A DNA stretch of 64,000 bases from Xanthocytophaga agilis (GTDB taxonomy: Bacteria; Bacteroidota; Bacteroidia; Cytophagales; 172606-1): assembly GCF_030068605.1 (NCBI RefSeq), contig NZ_JASJOU010000013.1, positions 124,001-188,000 on the forward strand, in the 5' to 3' direction. Below, piece by piece: positions 28,711 to 38,395 of this stretch; position 1 is the first letter of the stretch, and every line of letters begins with the position of its first letter. Under the pieces are notes generated by a model. That model saw only the letters and a program-made list of their open reading frames with translations. It had not been told where the DNA came from and did not search any database. Position numbers and translations under genes: made by a program.

Positions 28711-31050
28711 ATGAAACACTTTTATTTGTTGCTACTTTTTATAAGCAGCATTGTCTCAACCAGCTATGCAGTGGAAAGGAATAAATCAGCCTCCACGTCT
28801 GTAAATTCTATCTATGTACAGGACACTCAACCTTTATCGGTAAGTATCTCTGTTTTAGCCACATCAAATCCTTTACATCCTACATTTGAAGCAACTGCAC
28901 AAACAGATCCATCCGGAGTACGACAGGTACTTTACAAGTCTTTTGAAGTAGATGGATATCCGGCAGATTGGCAGGGGGAGGATTATGAATACAGGGCATC
29001 CGTTTCGCCTATGCAGAATCTATATACAGCCTATAAGCGTTTGCAACCAAATACAAAATATGAGGCAAAGATAGGATATGTTATCAGTGATGATACAACC
29101 AAACTGTATTATGCCTCCTACCTGTATGATGTACCTAATGTAGAAACACCTGATCCGATTCTGATCTGGCCTGCAGCTGATTCGTATGTAGATGTATGTG
29201 GGCGTTTTATGACTGTACAGGCAAATGCCAATGATATAGATGCTAAAAAGCTTACCTATACCATATTTCTGAACGATCCACGAACCATTGTAGCTAAATA
29301 TGAATTTAATCTGAGCACTGGAAATCAGGATGTTTCAGAAATTAGTGGCTGGCCTATACGTCCCAAGAACCAATACCTGATAGAATTGAAAAGTGAGGAT
29401 GCTTATGGTAGAATACTTAAACAAAAGTATTTCACCTTCTTTACCAGCGACCGCAACAGCGAATCACTGATTCCTCAATTTATTACTCCGCTGGATGGTG
29501 CTGTCAATGTATCTACCAACCCTACTATTGCAATCAAGCCCTTTCCTTCAACAGCCTGTGGACAAGGATTGTTTAATACTTCTTTTCTGATTGATAGCTA
29601 TCCGGCAGACTGGGCAGGAGATGATTATCAGGCATACAGTTTTGCTCCTGGTACCTATTCATGGAATGTGCCAAACACTTTGCAACCTAACACAAAATAT
29701 GTAGTAAAAGCTATATTTCTAGCTCCTGGTGCAGCCAGCAGTACCGAACTCTTTATGAAGGAAATCACCTTTACTACAGGTAATGTTTCTCCGGAACCTT
29801 TACATGTAAGTCTTGCTGTTAAAGGTTTAGATGGTTCAACGCCTTTCCACCCAGTGATTGAAGCTACTCCTGAAACAGATTCAACAGGTGATCGAAAAGT
29901 AATTTTCCTTTCAAGAGAATTGGACCTTTATCCAGCAGACTGGACAGGAACAGGGTATGACTATTATAAAGCAGTCTCTCCAAATCAGAATTTATTTACT
30001 ACCTATACACCATTAAAGGGCAGTACTGCGTATGTGACTCGTGTAGCGTATACCAATAGTGATGACACATCTAAAATATATTATGCAACAGCTGACTTTT
30101 ACACAACGGCTCCTCGCCCACCTGTTCTGGTTTATCCGGTACCGGGATCTACTTTCAATTCATGTACAGATGTGAATCAGTTTATTGTTAATGCAAACAA
30201 CAATTCTGATATTACAAAAATTGAGCTTACCATTTTCCGCAATGATCCCCGTGAGCAGATAAGTGCGACAGGTGAATTTAGCATACCTGTTAATCAGACC
30301 CAGGATGCTTCTGTATCTGATTATGCTACTTACCTGCGCCGTTCAGGTGAAGGACAATTCCTGATAGAATTAAAAGGACTGGACAACAATGGTAATCTTA
30401 TTGATCAGAGTTATTCTACTATATTTGTAACAGGTTTAGGCAATATATTGCCTGGAGTTACCAGCATCTCGAATGGAGCAACAGACGTATCTCTGAATCC
30501 AACAATCACTGTTAAACCATACACCTCCTGCGGCAACCTGTTGAAGGTACAATACATACTTGACACCTACCCGATAAACTCCACTGGAAACTATACAGAA
30601 AACTATCAATCAGCAAGTTTTGATAGTGCAGTTTATTCATGGACAGTTCCTCAGGCACTGAAACCTAACACTGAATATGAAGTATGGACTGTTTTTGTGA
30701 CAGATTATCCCTGGGATGCACCAAGATTGATTCAGAGTACAAGATTTACCACCACAACAAGTGGTTCTTCAGCCCGTGTTGCCGGAGCGACAACAAGTAA
30801 TGAATTGGGACAACATTCTCTGTTATCACCAAATCCATTCTCAGATCAATTGTCTATTCAGCTCCACACCGGCTATCAAAAAGCAACTGTATCAGTAGTA
30901 TCTATGGATGGCAGAGTTGTATTTTCCAAATCTGCTTCAGCCAACGAACAGGTAAGTTTTAAAGATAATTCTTTACCCGCAGGTTTGTATCTGGTTCGCA
31001 TCAGTGATCAGACAGGCATCAAAGAACAGTTTAAAGTAGTTAAACAATAA
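28711..31050 (+). CDS. secreted T9SS cargo with duplicated Ig/FnIII-like modules (779 aa)
   Basis: The signal peptide (LLLLFISSIVSTSYA) is best placed with ATG 28711. The body contains two copies of a large beta-sandwich module set: a unit with SFEVDGYPADW...YKRLQPNTKYEAKIGYVISDD recurs about 300 residues later as SRELDLYPADW...YTPLKGSTAYVTRVAYTNSDD. The last 75 residues are a type A sorting domain (LSPNPFSDQLSI to LPAGLYLVRISD), expected to be cleaved after export by the T9SS. It is followed by a perfect terminator. Probably a surface adhesin or matrix protein; ligand unknown. Confidence 0.85.
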   Translation: MKHFYLLLLFISSIVSTSYAVERNKSASTSVNSIYVQDTQPLSVSISVLATSNPLHPTFEATAQTDPSGVRQVLYKSFEVDGYPADWQGEDYEYRASVSPMQNLYTAYKRLQPNTKYEAKIGYVISDDTTKLYYASYLYDVPNVETPDPILIWPAADSYVDVCGRFMTVQANANDIDAKKLTYTIFLNDPRTIVAKYEFNLSTGNQDVSEISGWPIRPKNQYLIELKSEDAYGRILKQKYFTFFTSDRNSESLIPQFITPLDGAVNVSTNPTIAIKPFPSTACGQGLFNTSFLIDSYPADWAGDDYQAYSFAPGTYSWNVPNTLQPNTKYVVKAIFLAPGAASSTELFMKEITFTTGNVSPEPLHVSLAVKGLDGSTPFHPVIEATPETDSTGDRKVIFLSRELDLYPADWTGTGYDYYKAVSPNQNLFTTYTPLKGSTAYVTRVAYTNSDDTSKIYYATADFYTTAPRPPVLVYPVPGSTFNSCTDVNQFIVNANNNSDITKIELTIFRNDPREQISATGEFSIPVNQTQDASVSDYATYLRRSGEGQFLIELKGLDNNGNLIDQSYSTIFVTGLGNILPGVTSISNGATDVSLNPTITVKPYTSCGNLLKVQYILDTYPINSTGNYTENYQSASFDSAVYSWTVPQALKPNTEYEVWTVFVTDYPWDAPRLIQSTRFTTTTSGSSARVAGATTSNELGQHSLLSPNPFSDQLSIQLHTGYQKATVSVVSMDGRVVFSKSASANEQVSFKDNSLPAGLYLVRISDQTGIKEQFKVVKQ

Positions 31051-31085
31051 CTTGCTTTGTTACTCTAACAGGCAGAAATCGTATA

Positions 31086-31125
31086 GAAACGGTCAATGGC
31101 TCACATCATTGACCGTTTCTTTTTT
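31086..31125 (+). terminator. strong intrinsic terminator
   Basis: A perfect 13-bp stem, GAAACGGTCAATG with CATTGACCGTTTC, has an 8-nt loop and is followed by six T. It ends the 779-aa T9SS cargo gene. Confidence 0.92.
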
Positions 31126-31133
31126 GAAAGCTC

Positions 31134-31141
31134 TATATTTG
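31134..31141 (+). promoter_or_regulatory. -7 promoter box TATATTTG
   Basis: An exact TAnnTTTG match lies 25 bp before the ATG at 31166 and immediately after the preceding terminator, so the 160-aa gene is a separate transcript. Confidence 0.6.
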
Positions 31142-31165
31142 TTTATACACTACTAAAATATCAGT

Positions 31166-31648
31166 ATGGGGATAAAAAAGACAAGACACATTGACGTAGA
31201 GGTAGCTAAAGAAAACTATAATAGCCTTATAAATAAACTATTTCCAATTATAAAACCCATTTTTAACTTCAAAGGCAAGTTAGATTTGTCTCAACACGAT
31301 CCAACCGAACAAACATCCTCTCTATTGGCATACTTACTGGATTGTAAAATCGCTATAGAAGATAATGAAAATGCAAAGCATTTCTGTGCAGATGATATAC
31401 TAACCAAACAGGTAATTATAGAAGAAGATGGATTAATGAGGTTTTGGGGAACCATCTACTGGCTTGATACACCTCATGAATATGAAATCAATAAAACCGG
31501 GCAGGACCCGTTTTATGCAGAACTGAGAATCGTCAATAACAGGTTGAAAATAGAACGGATGAAATGTGGCGACTACAATCTCACAAATGTAGACAGATAC
31601 TGGTGGTTTGATATGGAGATGGACTGGATTTACGAGTTTGAAGATTAG
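31166..31648 (+). CDS. hypothetical protein (160 aa)
   Basis: It is a small soluble protein with no signal peptide and no motif that I recognise. The C-terminal half is Trp/Tyr-rich and acidic (RYWWFDMEMDWIYEF). It has its own promoter box, and the 28-29-bp tandem array begins about 100 bp after its stop. Confidence 0.6.
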   Translation: MGIKKTRHIDVEVAKENYNSLINKLFPIIKPIFNFKGKLDLSQHDPTEQTSSLLAYLLDCKIAIEDNENAKHFCADDILTKQVIIEEDGLMRFWGTIYWLDTPHEYEINKTGQDPFYAELRIVNNRLKIERMKCGDYNLTNVDRYWWFDMEMDWIYEFED

Positions 31649-31728
31649 TATTTTGTATCATCACAAAAGAAATTCTGCTGTCCCATTATCATGCGTATAC
31701 TTCTATACAGAAGAAGTTGTTGACTGGA

Positions 31729-31950
31729 ATTATGCGCATGAAATTTTTTGCAGTGAATTCCGATCAAATGCTCAGCTTGCGGTTTTTTCCGCTCAAGCAT
31801 CAATGTTGCGGTTTATTCTATGCAAAAACTTTTTTGCGGTAAATTCAACGCATCAGCATTTTTGCGGTAAACTCCAGGCAAAAGTCGTTTTCTTCCAGAT
31901 AAATCAAACCGCTTCTTCCCTTCGCTGTTTGCATAGAATTATACGCATGA
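31729..31950. repeat. 28-29-bp tandem array flanked by direct repeats
   Basis: TTGCGGT-type motifs start at 31748 (TTGCAGT), 31777, 31806, 31834 and 31862, giving steps of 29, 29, 28 and 28 bp; each is followed within a few bases by a TTC-like word. The array is bracketed by the direct repeat GAATTATRCGCATGA (31728-31742 and 31936-31950). An 11-bp inverted pair, TTCTATGCAAA (about 31816-31826) and TTTGCATAGAA (about 31928-31938), lies within. It does not read as protein because the step is not a multiple of three. It sits between convergent genes. Confidence 0.7.
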
Positions 31951-31999
31951 TCCAATTATGAAACAAACTATGCTCAACTGATAACCTCTAAAAGTAAAA

Positions 32000-32024
32000 C
32001 ATCCTGCCGGATTTGGACAGGATG
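32000..32024 (-). terminator. terminator of the OmpA-family gene
   Basis: A stem pairs CATCCTG with CAGGATG and extends inward through CC with GG. On the minus strand it is followed by TTTTACTTTT. It lies about 30 bp beyond the stop at 32054. Confidence 0.75.
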
Positions 32025-32053
32025 CTTTAGTATGTTTACAACAACACTCTCTG

Positions 32054-34183
32054 TTATTTACTCAAAATCACAAATTCTACGCGACGGTTTTTCTGACGGC
32101 CTTCTTCAGTAGTATTAACTCCAACAGGCTTACCTTTTCCATATCCCTGAGAAGTCAGTCGGCCTGCTTCTATTCCTTTGTTTGTCAGGTAGGCAACTAC
32201 AGCTTTAGCCCGGTTGCCAGACAGCGTCATATTGGAAGCGGCATCTCCCACATTGTCGGTATGCCCTTCTATTTTGATCTTCATTTGTGCATTATCTTTC
32301 AGAATAGCAATCAAACGATCCAGTTCTGCTTTGGATTCGTTTCGCAACTCAAACTTGTTAGAGTCAAAGAAAAGATTATTCAGTCGTACCGTTTGTCCCA
32401 CTTCGATTGGAGACAGATACAGGTCCCGTTTAATCTCCTGATACTTATTGAGCTTTTTCAAATCAATGTTTTCACTTACAGCATAGAAGTCAGCTTTTTG
32501 GGCCAGGAAGCTATATACAACTCCCGCTGGCAATACAATTTTGTATGACCCATCTACAGGGTTAGAAGTAGCTGTACCCAACTCCTTATTGTTACTCAGA
32601 TCCCGATAGGTAATGTCAGCCTGTACAGGTTGTTTTGTCTTGCTGTTTAACACAGTCCCATAGACAAGCACTACAGGTTTAGGCTTTGCCACATCCGGAA
32701 TACTTAGTTTAACAATATCCAGTTTGCCGATACTATTCTGGTCACTGGTCAGATAAGCAAAGTCTCCGGAAGCTGGAATTGTATAATAACCATCCCAGCC
32801 AGGTGTGTTAATCGCCAGCCCCAGGTTCATCGGTGCAGACCAGTTCTTCCAGGTATCATCTAGCCTATGGGACACAAATATATCAGAAGCGCCATACCCC
32901 GGATGTCCATCTGACCCGAAGTACAGACTCACACCATCTGCAGCCATAAAAGGAGAAGACTCATCTCCTTTTGTATTAACTACATTGCCAATGTTAAAAG
33001 GAATACTCCATTTGCCATCTTCCCCCTTCAAACTTACATAGATATCCCGTTCACCATAACTATCCTGTCTTTTTAACGTTACCAGAATGGCTTTCTGGTC
33101 AGCAGATACTGCCATTTCCAGAATATTAGCCTTGCTATAAAAATCAGGAATATCAATATTTTCACGCAGCTTCCATCCGGTAGTTGTTTTCTGTACCACA
33201 GATAATCCCCATTCCGGGATAATATTCATATTTTCATCATACTTACAGTTCATTACCAGCGTGTTGTTATCTGGCAATGGACTTACAACATAAGTAGATC
33301 CTGTACCATTGGGAGGAGCCGACAGCTTTTTTCGAGGTCCCCATTTACCATCTTTACCCAGCTCAGAATACCAGGCCTCATCCGAATCAGAAGTCCCTCC
33401 TGTATTATCAGGATGTTGTTTTATACTGTAATAGATTGTTTTTCCATCCGGGGCAATGCGGGGAACTACCTCATCATAGGTAGTATTTACAGCAGGGCCA
33501 AGATTCTCTTTCTTCAGGTAAGCAGGCATATTCGGAAATGTATTCACTGCATTGTCCTGCTTCACAGAAGCTTTCTCCACCTCCATTGTCATCTTACCTG
33601 CCACGATAAACCCAAGATTTCCATCAAAGCGTTCGAAGAGTTTAGAATAACCTCCTCTGAATACTTCTACATTGTTCACAAGAAAGAGGATTTCATCACC
33701 CTTGCGTTGCAGTGTTAACTTGTTTAATGTAGTATCTTTTTTGACGCTGCTGCTGGCTTTATAATCTTCACTGGCAAATGCCTTTGCTTCATTGTTTACA
33801 ATAGACTTCCACTCCTTTTTGAAAGAACCTACCCAGCTTTTTTGTGTAGTTGGGTTAATACGAAACTGATAAACTGTCCCATTTTTCCCCAGTGCAGTAA
33901 TGCCAAAATCTGCACCTTCCTCACCAGTCTTTTTGCGTGCTATAACCTCATAAATAAAATCTTTTCCATCGTTTACATGCACATATTTCCACACCCAGTA
34001 CACATTCCCATTCTTTACTTCCAAAGTATATACCCCATTGCCTACAGCATATCTGTTCTCTGCAGATTCGCTGACAGGCCATCCATGATGATTGTCTACA
34101 AAGTCGTCATAAAACCAGAGTGTGCTTTGTCCCTGAGCTGCAAACGAAAGCAACAAAAGAAAGAAAAGTATACGGTGTCTCAT
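32054..34183 (-). CDS. OmpA-family envelope protein with PD40 propeller (709 aa)
   Basis: A signal peptide (LFFLLLLSFAAQGQ) is followed by an N-terminal LamG/DUF1080-like region (about 20-200, FYDDFVDNHHGWPV), PD40/WD40-like beta-propeller blades (about 230-500, for example DGVSLYFGSDGHPGYGASDIF), a carboxypeptidase-regulatory-like beta sandwich (about 505-590) and a C-terminal OmpA peptidoglycan-binding domain (LFFDSNKFELRNES, IEGHTDNVG, NRAKAVVAYL, GYGKGKPV). This architecture is common in Bacteroidota, including T9SS-associated PorE-like proteins, but I cannot assign it to a named member. It probably tethers an outer-membrane complex to the cell wall. Confidence 0.88.
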   Translation of the reverse strand: MRHRILFFLLLLSFAAQGQSTLWFYDDFVDNHHGWPVSESAENRYAVGNGVYTLEVKNGNVYWVWKYVHVNDGKDFIYEVIARKKTGEEGADFGITALGKNGTVYQFRINPTTQKSWVGSFKKEWKSIVNNEAKAFASEDYKASSSVKKDTTLNKLTLQRKGDEILFLVNNVEVFRGGYSKLFERFDGNLGFIVAGKMTMEVEKASVKQDNAVNTFPNMPAYLKKENLGPAVNTTYDEVVPRIAPDGKTIYYSIKQHPDNTGGTSDSDEAWYSELGKDGKWGPRKKLSAPPNGTGSTYVVSPLPDNNTLVMNCKYDENMNIIPEWGLSVVQKTTTGWKLRENIDIPDFYSKANILEMAVSADQKAILVTLKRQDSYGERDIYVSLKGEDGKWSIPFNIGNVVNTKGDESSPFMAADGVSLYFGSDGHPGYGASDIFVSHRLDDTWKNWSAPMNLGLAINTPGWDGYYTIPASGDFAYLTSDQNSIGKLDIVKLSIPDVAKPKPVVLVYGTVLNSKTKQPVQADITYRDLSNNKELGTATSNPVDGSYKIVLPAGVVYSFLAQKADFYAVSENIDLKKLNKYQEIKRDLYLSPIEVGQTVRLNNLFFDSNKFELRNESKAELDRLIAILKDNAQMKIKIEGHTDNVGDAASNMTLSGNRAKAVVAYLTNKGIEAGRLTSQGYGKGKPVGVNTTEEGRQKNRRVEFVILSK

Positions 34184-34420
34184 AGCCAGAATAGTTTGAA
34201 AAGTCGTTGTGTGCCTGTGAAAACATATAGTAAAACACCAGGTAATCGCGAAGTAAAAGACCAGAAAATTTACCTGATAGCCAATGCATTCTATGTGTAC
34301 TTCTTACAGATGAGGTAAAAGGGTAGATTTATGTTGAGAAGTTCTTGGTATCAGCGACCATCTATAGCTACTGGAATGCTGGTTAAAACAGAACTGCTCA
34401 AGCCTGTAAAATAAGCGGGA

Positions 34421-34993
34421 TTAGTCTTTTGGGACAATTCTCAGATAGAGGAGAGAATCCTTTGCAATACCTTTATCAAATATAGGAATCAGATAGGGTT
34501 TGCGAATGAGATACTTCTTATAAAATACAGAATCAATAGTCTGTCTGATATTTTCCAGTATTAGTGTATCATTTTGAAGCAGGTAGCTTCCCGAATAGTT
34601 ACATCCCCAGTCTATTGCTTTTTGCTCTACTAGATATGTACCATTATTCCATAACGCAAGTGAATTACCATAGTGTGTCTCAGCATATATAAAAGCTTTA
34701 TCTGTGTTGAGGCGTAGCAGCGATAAAATCACATAACATCCCCCACAAAAAACTACTATTCCAATTGGAAGTAGTTCCACTTGATTTTCTTGTTCTTTAT
34801 ATCGTTGTAAAGCCCTTGGCAGAAAAAGGCTTACTAACAATACACTTAGTACCCATAAAAAAATGGTTGTAAGTCCATCTGTTAGCCCTGTGCATTTTTC
34901 TAGTCTAAAAGTCCTCCATAAAATTATTCCACCAACTAATGCAATGATCAACGAAGAGTAAATGGGTCTGGTGTTTCTCTTATAGGTTTTCAT
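34421..34993 (-). CDS. membrane protein of unknown function (190 aa)
   Basis: Three hydrophobic helices are visible in the first 110 residues (IYSSLIIALVGGIILW, TIFLWVLSVLLVSLFL, IGIVVFCGGCYVILSL), followed by a soluble tail with SGSYLLQNDTLILENI, a segment also found in the lipoprotein at 13903-14610. No family assignment is possible. Confidence 0.6.
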   Translation of the reverse strand: MKTYKRNTRPIYSSLIIALVGGIILWRTFRLEKCTGLTDGLTTIFLWVLSVLLVSLFLPRALQRYKEQENQVELLPIGIVVFCGGCYVILSLLRLNTDKAFIYAETHYGNSLALWNNGTYLVEQKAIDWGCNYSGSYLLQNDTLILENIRQTIDSVFYKKYLIRKPYLIPIFDKGIAKDSLLYLRIVPKD

Positions 34994-35367
34994 TGAAGCG
35001 TAATATCATACATAGCAAGATAATTCTGATAGTATAACTTAGTCAGGGTATTACGTTAGATAAAGAATATGAATCCTACACACTCCTGGTGCCTATTTAT
35101 ACTATTAGCTATTTCTGCACTCCCAACAATAGAAATAAAACAAGTTTTTATATAAATCCCTCGCAAAACGCAACCATCTGCATATCAACAACTTATATAA
35201 ACAGACCAAACGGCAATACATTGTAAATCAACATATTAACCAATACACAATTTACACATATGTAAAAAATATTTTTTACAATCTGGTTACCAAATAATAT
35301 CTTGGCGTACAAATATGAAATCTGCATAAAAACTACATCTGTACCGTCTTTTGAATAATCCACTTAT
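34994..35367. other. AT-rich region between divergent genes
   Basis: It should contain divergent promoters for the membrane protein (minus) and the T9SS cargo gene (plus). I could not identify clear TAnnTTTG boxes and saw no strong structure. Confidence 0.35.
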
Positions 35368-37335
35368 ATGGTAAAAAACTACTTCTTATCAGGAATTTTC
35401 CTGCTCTTTTTTTATTGTTCACTTACTGCCCAAACAGGTCCGGGCGGTGTAGGCCAGACTGGATCTTCAGGCAATATAGGCCTCTGGCTACGAGCTGATA
35501 ATATTACGAATATACCCAATGGAGGAGCGGTTCCCACATGGCCTGACGCTTCGGGAAGAAGTAATAGTGCAATACAGAATACAGCCGCCAATCGTCCTAC
35601 ATATATTTCTACTAGCAACTTTAACAGTAGGCCAGCTATAAGGTTTGATGGAGTAAATGATATTATGACTATTGCTACTCCTAATCCAGGAGCAGCTACA
35701 CATATTTTGAATGGTTATACAGGAAGTAGCTATGATGCACTTACTTATTTTGTAGTACTTCGACCAAGAAACATAAGTGCTCTTAATCCAAGAGGTATTT
35801 TAAGTAAGCGTAATACCAATACAGGCACAATCAATAGTGATTATGCCTATGATATGTATCTACAAGACCCTTTCTTTTTTACAGATCCTTATGGACTCTT
35901 TGTGGGAGTAGCAAATAATGGAAACAGAGAGCAATTCAACAATAACAGATCCTATTCTGATAATAACAATTATATTGTAGGTTTCCGTTTTGATGGTAGT
36001 CAAGGTGGTAATGACAATAACAATGACAGAGGTGGTATTTATGAAGGAAGATATAATCCCGTGTTTCCAACTATAGATTTCACTAATCTAAATAATAGTA
36101 CAGCCCCATTAACAATTGGAGCATTGGCAGCAAATAATAATTCATACTCAGACATGGATATTGCAGAAATTATCCAACTAAACCGTTCATTGAATGAAGC
36201 TGAAAGAATTATTCTGGAGAACTATTTATCTTCTAAATACAACATCAATATAGACAATAATGATGATGATTATTTCGCCTATGATAACCCAGGTAATAAT
36301 TATTATGGTAATGATGTAGCTGGTATTGGAAGATCAGGAAACGCTATCCAAACAGATGCAATTGGTACGGGGATAGTAAGAGTAACACTTAACAATACTA
36401 ACAATTTAGATAATGGGGACTTTCTATTTTGGGGACATAATGGAACTCCTCTTAATATACTAAGCTCAAATGTTCCAGCCAGCTTTTTTGGTAATGGACA
36501 ACGTCTTTCCAGATTATGGAGATTTGACGCAACCGACAATGTAGGCAATGTCACAATTACATTTGACGTGTCCAGCATACCGACAATTACAGCTAATAAC
36601 TATGCATCATTACGTTTATTAATAGATAGTGATGGAAACTTTGGAGGTCCCCCAAATAATACGACTATTATTAATAACCCTGTACCTAACTTCTCTGGGA
36701 ATAACAGACTTGTGTCTTTTAGCGTAACTAATGTAGGCAACTATGATGGTGCTTTCTTTACATTAGCAACCTCAAATTCTTCTACTACCCCACTCCCTGT
36801 TACTTTCATCAGCTTTGATGCAACCAATCAGGCAGGAAAAGTATCTTTGAAATGGTATACGGCTTCTGAAGAAAACAACAGCTATTTTACAGTTGAGAGA
36901 TCACACAATGGTCAGGATTGGGAAACAGTGACTACTGTAAATGGAGCAGGTAATAGCGATCAGGCACTAGGTTATACAGCCTACGACAACAATCCTTACC
37001 AGGGAACTTCATACTATCGGATCAAACAAACAGATTACAATGAAGAATTCAGTTACTCACGAATCGCAACAGTAACTGTACTGGGAGTTAATTCAGAAGT
37101 TACACTATCACCTAACCCTGTTAAAGACGACATTCTGCGGCTTACCTTTGCAGAAGGAATACAGGTCAGTCAGGTTGTGATTACCAATACACTGGGTCAG
37201 GAAGTATATCGTAAAAACGTATCTCAGGTTCAGGAACTGGAAATCAATACACAAGGCTACCCAACTGGTGCTTATTTCGTAATCATATCAGGTAATAACT
37301 ACCATAAGACTTCGAAGATCTTAGTTGAAAGATAA
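35368..37335 (+). CDS. secreted LamG-like T9SS cargo protein (655 aa)
   Basis: A signal peptide (FLLFFYCSLTAQ) is followed by a LamG/concanavalin-like domain with IGLWLRADNITN and RPAIRFDGVNDIM (about 30-300). A second region of the DUF8202 kind follows (GNDVAGIGRSGNAIQTDAIG, about 310-480), and then an FnIII-like segment (VSLKWYTASEENNSYFTVERS). The last 75 residues form a type A sorting domain (LSPNPVKDDILRL to YPTGAYFVIIS). This organisation is typical of outer-surface proteins exported by the T9SS and cut by PorU. Asn/Asp-rich stretches are prominent. Ligand unknown. Confidence 0.85.
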   Translation: MVKNYFLSGIFLLFFYCSLTAQTGPGGVGQTGSSGNIGLWLRADNITNIPNGGAVPTWPDASGRSNSAIQNTAANRPTYISTSNFNSRPAIRFDGVNDIMTIATPNPGAATHILNGYTGSSYDALTYFVVLRPRNISALNPRGILSKRNTNTGTINSDYAYDMYLQDPFFFTDPYGLFVGVANNGNREQFNNNRSYSDNNNYIVGFRFDGSQGGNDNNNDRGGIYEGRYNPVFPTIDFTNLNNSTAPLTIGALAANNNSYSDMDIAEIIQLNRSLNEAERIILENYLSSKYNINIDNNDDDYFAYDNPGNNYYGNDVAGIGRSGNAIQTDAIGTGIVRVTLNNTNNLDNGDFLFWGHNGTPLNILSSNVPASFFGNGQRLSRLWRFDATDNVGNVTITFDVSSIPTITANNYASLRLLIDSDGNFGGPPNNTTIINNPVPNFSGNNRLVSFSVTNVGNYDGAFFTLATSNSSTTPLPVTFISFDATNQAGKVSLKWYTASEENNSYFTVERSHNGQDWETVTTVNGAGNSDQALGYTAYDNNPYQGTSYYRIKQTDYNEEFSYSRIATVTVLGVNSEVTLSPNPVKDDILRLTFAEGIQVSQVVITNTLGQEVYRKNVSQVQELEINTQGYPTGAYFVIISGNNYHKTSKILVER

Positions 37336-37352
37336 ACATAACACACATATAT

Positions 37353-37394
37353 AACAAAAAAGGAGTGGTCATCTCAGATCACTCCTTTTTTGTT
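37353..37394 (+). terminator. strong intrinsic terminator
   Basis: A stem of about 15 bp (core AAAAAAGGAGTG with CACTCCTTTTTT) with a T tract inside the 3' arm and beyond, 20 bp after the stop of the LamG-like cargo gene. It also reads as a terminator on the minus strand. Confidence 0.9.
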
Positions 37395-37621
37395 ATTGCC
37401 TCCTCTCCTATTCTCTCTGACTCAGTAATACATCTTCTCAAATAACATCCCAGGAATATCTCCTCATTTATAAGGAGCTTAAATTACTGATTACTTGGGA
37501 TTGTATCTCAACCCTTTAAATAAGAGATTTGTAACAAGTTATTCATCTGTCACACAGTAGATAACCCGCAGAAAACACAGGTAAAAAACTTATTTTCAAA
37601 CACTACACTATAATACAACTT

Positions 37622-38389
37622 ATGAAAACTTCTTATTTTCTAGTTGCAGGGATGATGGCGTCCCTGCTGGTTCTTACCGGATGCCCGGGTACTGATGACA
37701 ATCATTCAGATCCCATCACAGAAGAGAATGGTTACGCCAAAGGGAAAATAACTGACACAAAAGGGGCTCCGTTAGCAGGCGTAGAGGTTGTTATTGACAA
37801 CACCTATTTATATGACTCTAACCTGTTGACTACTACAGGTCAGGATGGAACCTATAATGTAAAGCTTCCCAATGTTGCCAGCACTTACATAGCGTATGCG
37901 ACATTGAAGAAAACGTACAATGGTAAACAATTTGAAATGGAGCTTCATCCCGAAAATACAGATGCCTTTACACAGGAAGGTGGAGTTCGTAACTTTCAAT
38001 GGCGTTTAACAGGAGAAAAGCCAAGCGGTCTGGGATATTATGGTGGTATGATTCAAATTGAGAAAGACATAAACAGCTCTATCTATGACTCTGAAAACGT
38101 TGAATTTACTCTTACACCAGCAGGCCCTCTTATCGATGGATCTACAGGGCAAACACTAAAATTAAAACCGGGATTACCTCACTCAGACAACTATTCCAAA
38201 TTGGTAGATGTACCTATGGGTCGTTATACTGTAACTGCTGTGCATAAGTCTGCATCTGGAGATAAACCGCTCAAACTACGGGATAGATCCATATACAACA
38301 GTCAGTTTACCAGTTCCATGCAACTTGATTTCCAACCTGAAAGTATGTATTGCTCTAATTGTAGCAATATTGAATATACAGAGCTGTAA
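37622..38389 (+). CDS. carboxypeptidase-regulatory-domain lipoprotein (255 aa)
   Basis: The lipobox LTGC (Cys about 21) marks a lipoprotein. A beta-sandwich of the carboxypeptidase-regulatory-like (transthyretin-like) kind follows: AKGKITDTKGAPLAGVEVVIDNTYLY (about 40-65) and GTYNVKLP. A CSNC motif lies near the C-terminus (about 247-250). Such domains usually bind or decorate surface complexes rather than act catalytically. Confidence 0.72.
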   Translation: MKTSYFLVAGMMASLLVLTGCPGTDDNHSDPITEENGYAKGKITDTKGAPLAGVEVVIDNTYLYDSNLLTTTGQDGTYNVKLPNVASTYIAYATLKKTYNGKQFEMELHPENTDAFTQEGGVRNFQWRLTGEKPSGLGYYGGMIQIEKDINSSIYDSENVEFTLTPAGPLIDGSTGQTLKLKPGLPHSDNYSKLVDVPMGRYTVTAVHKSASGDKPLKLRDRSIYNSQFTSSMQLDFQPESMYCSNCSNIEYTEL

Positions 38390-38395
38390 ACCCAT

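Noticed and set aside
31748-31889. Possible CRISPR array
   Set aside because: The conserved part is only about 7-13 bp with no identical repeats or unique spacers of usual size, and no cas gene is in the window.
31608-31961. 117-codon forward frame over the tandem array
   Set aside because: It overlaps the real 160-aa gene and the 28-29-bp array, whose step is not a multiple of three.
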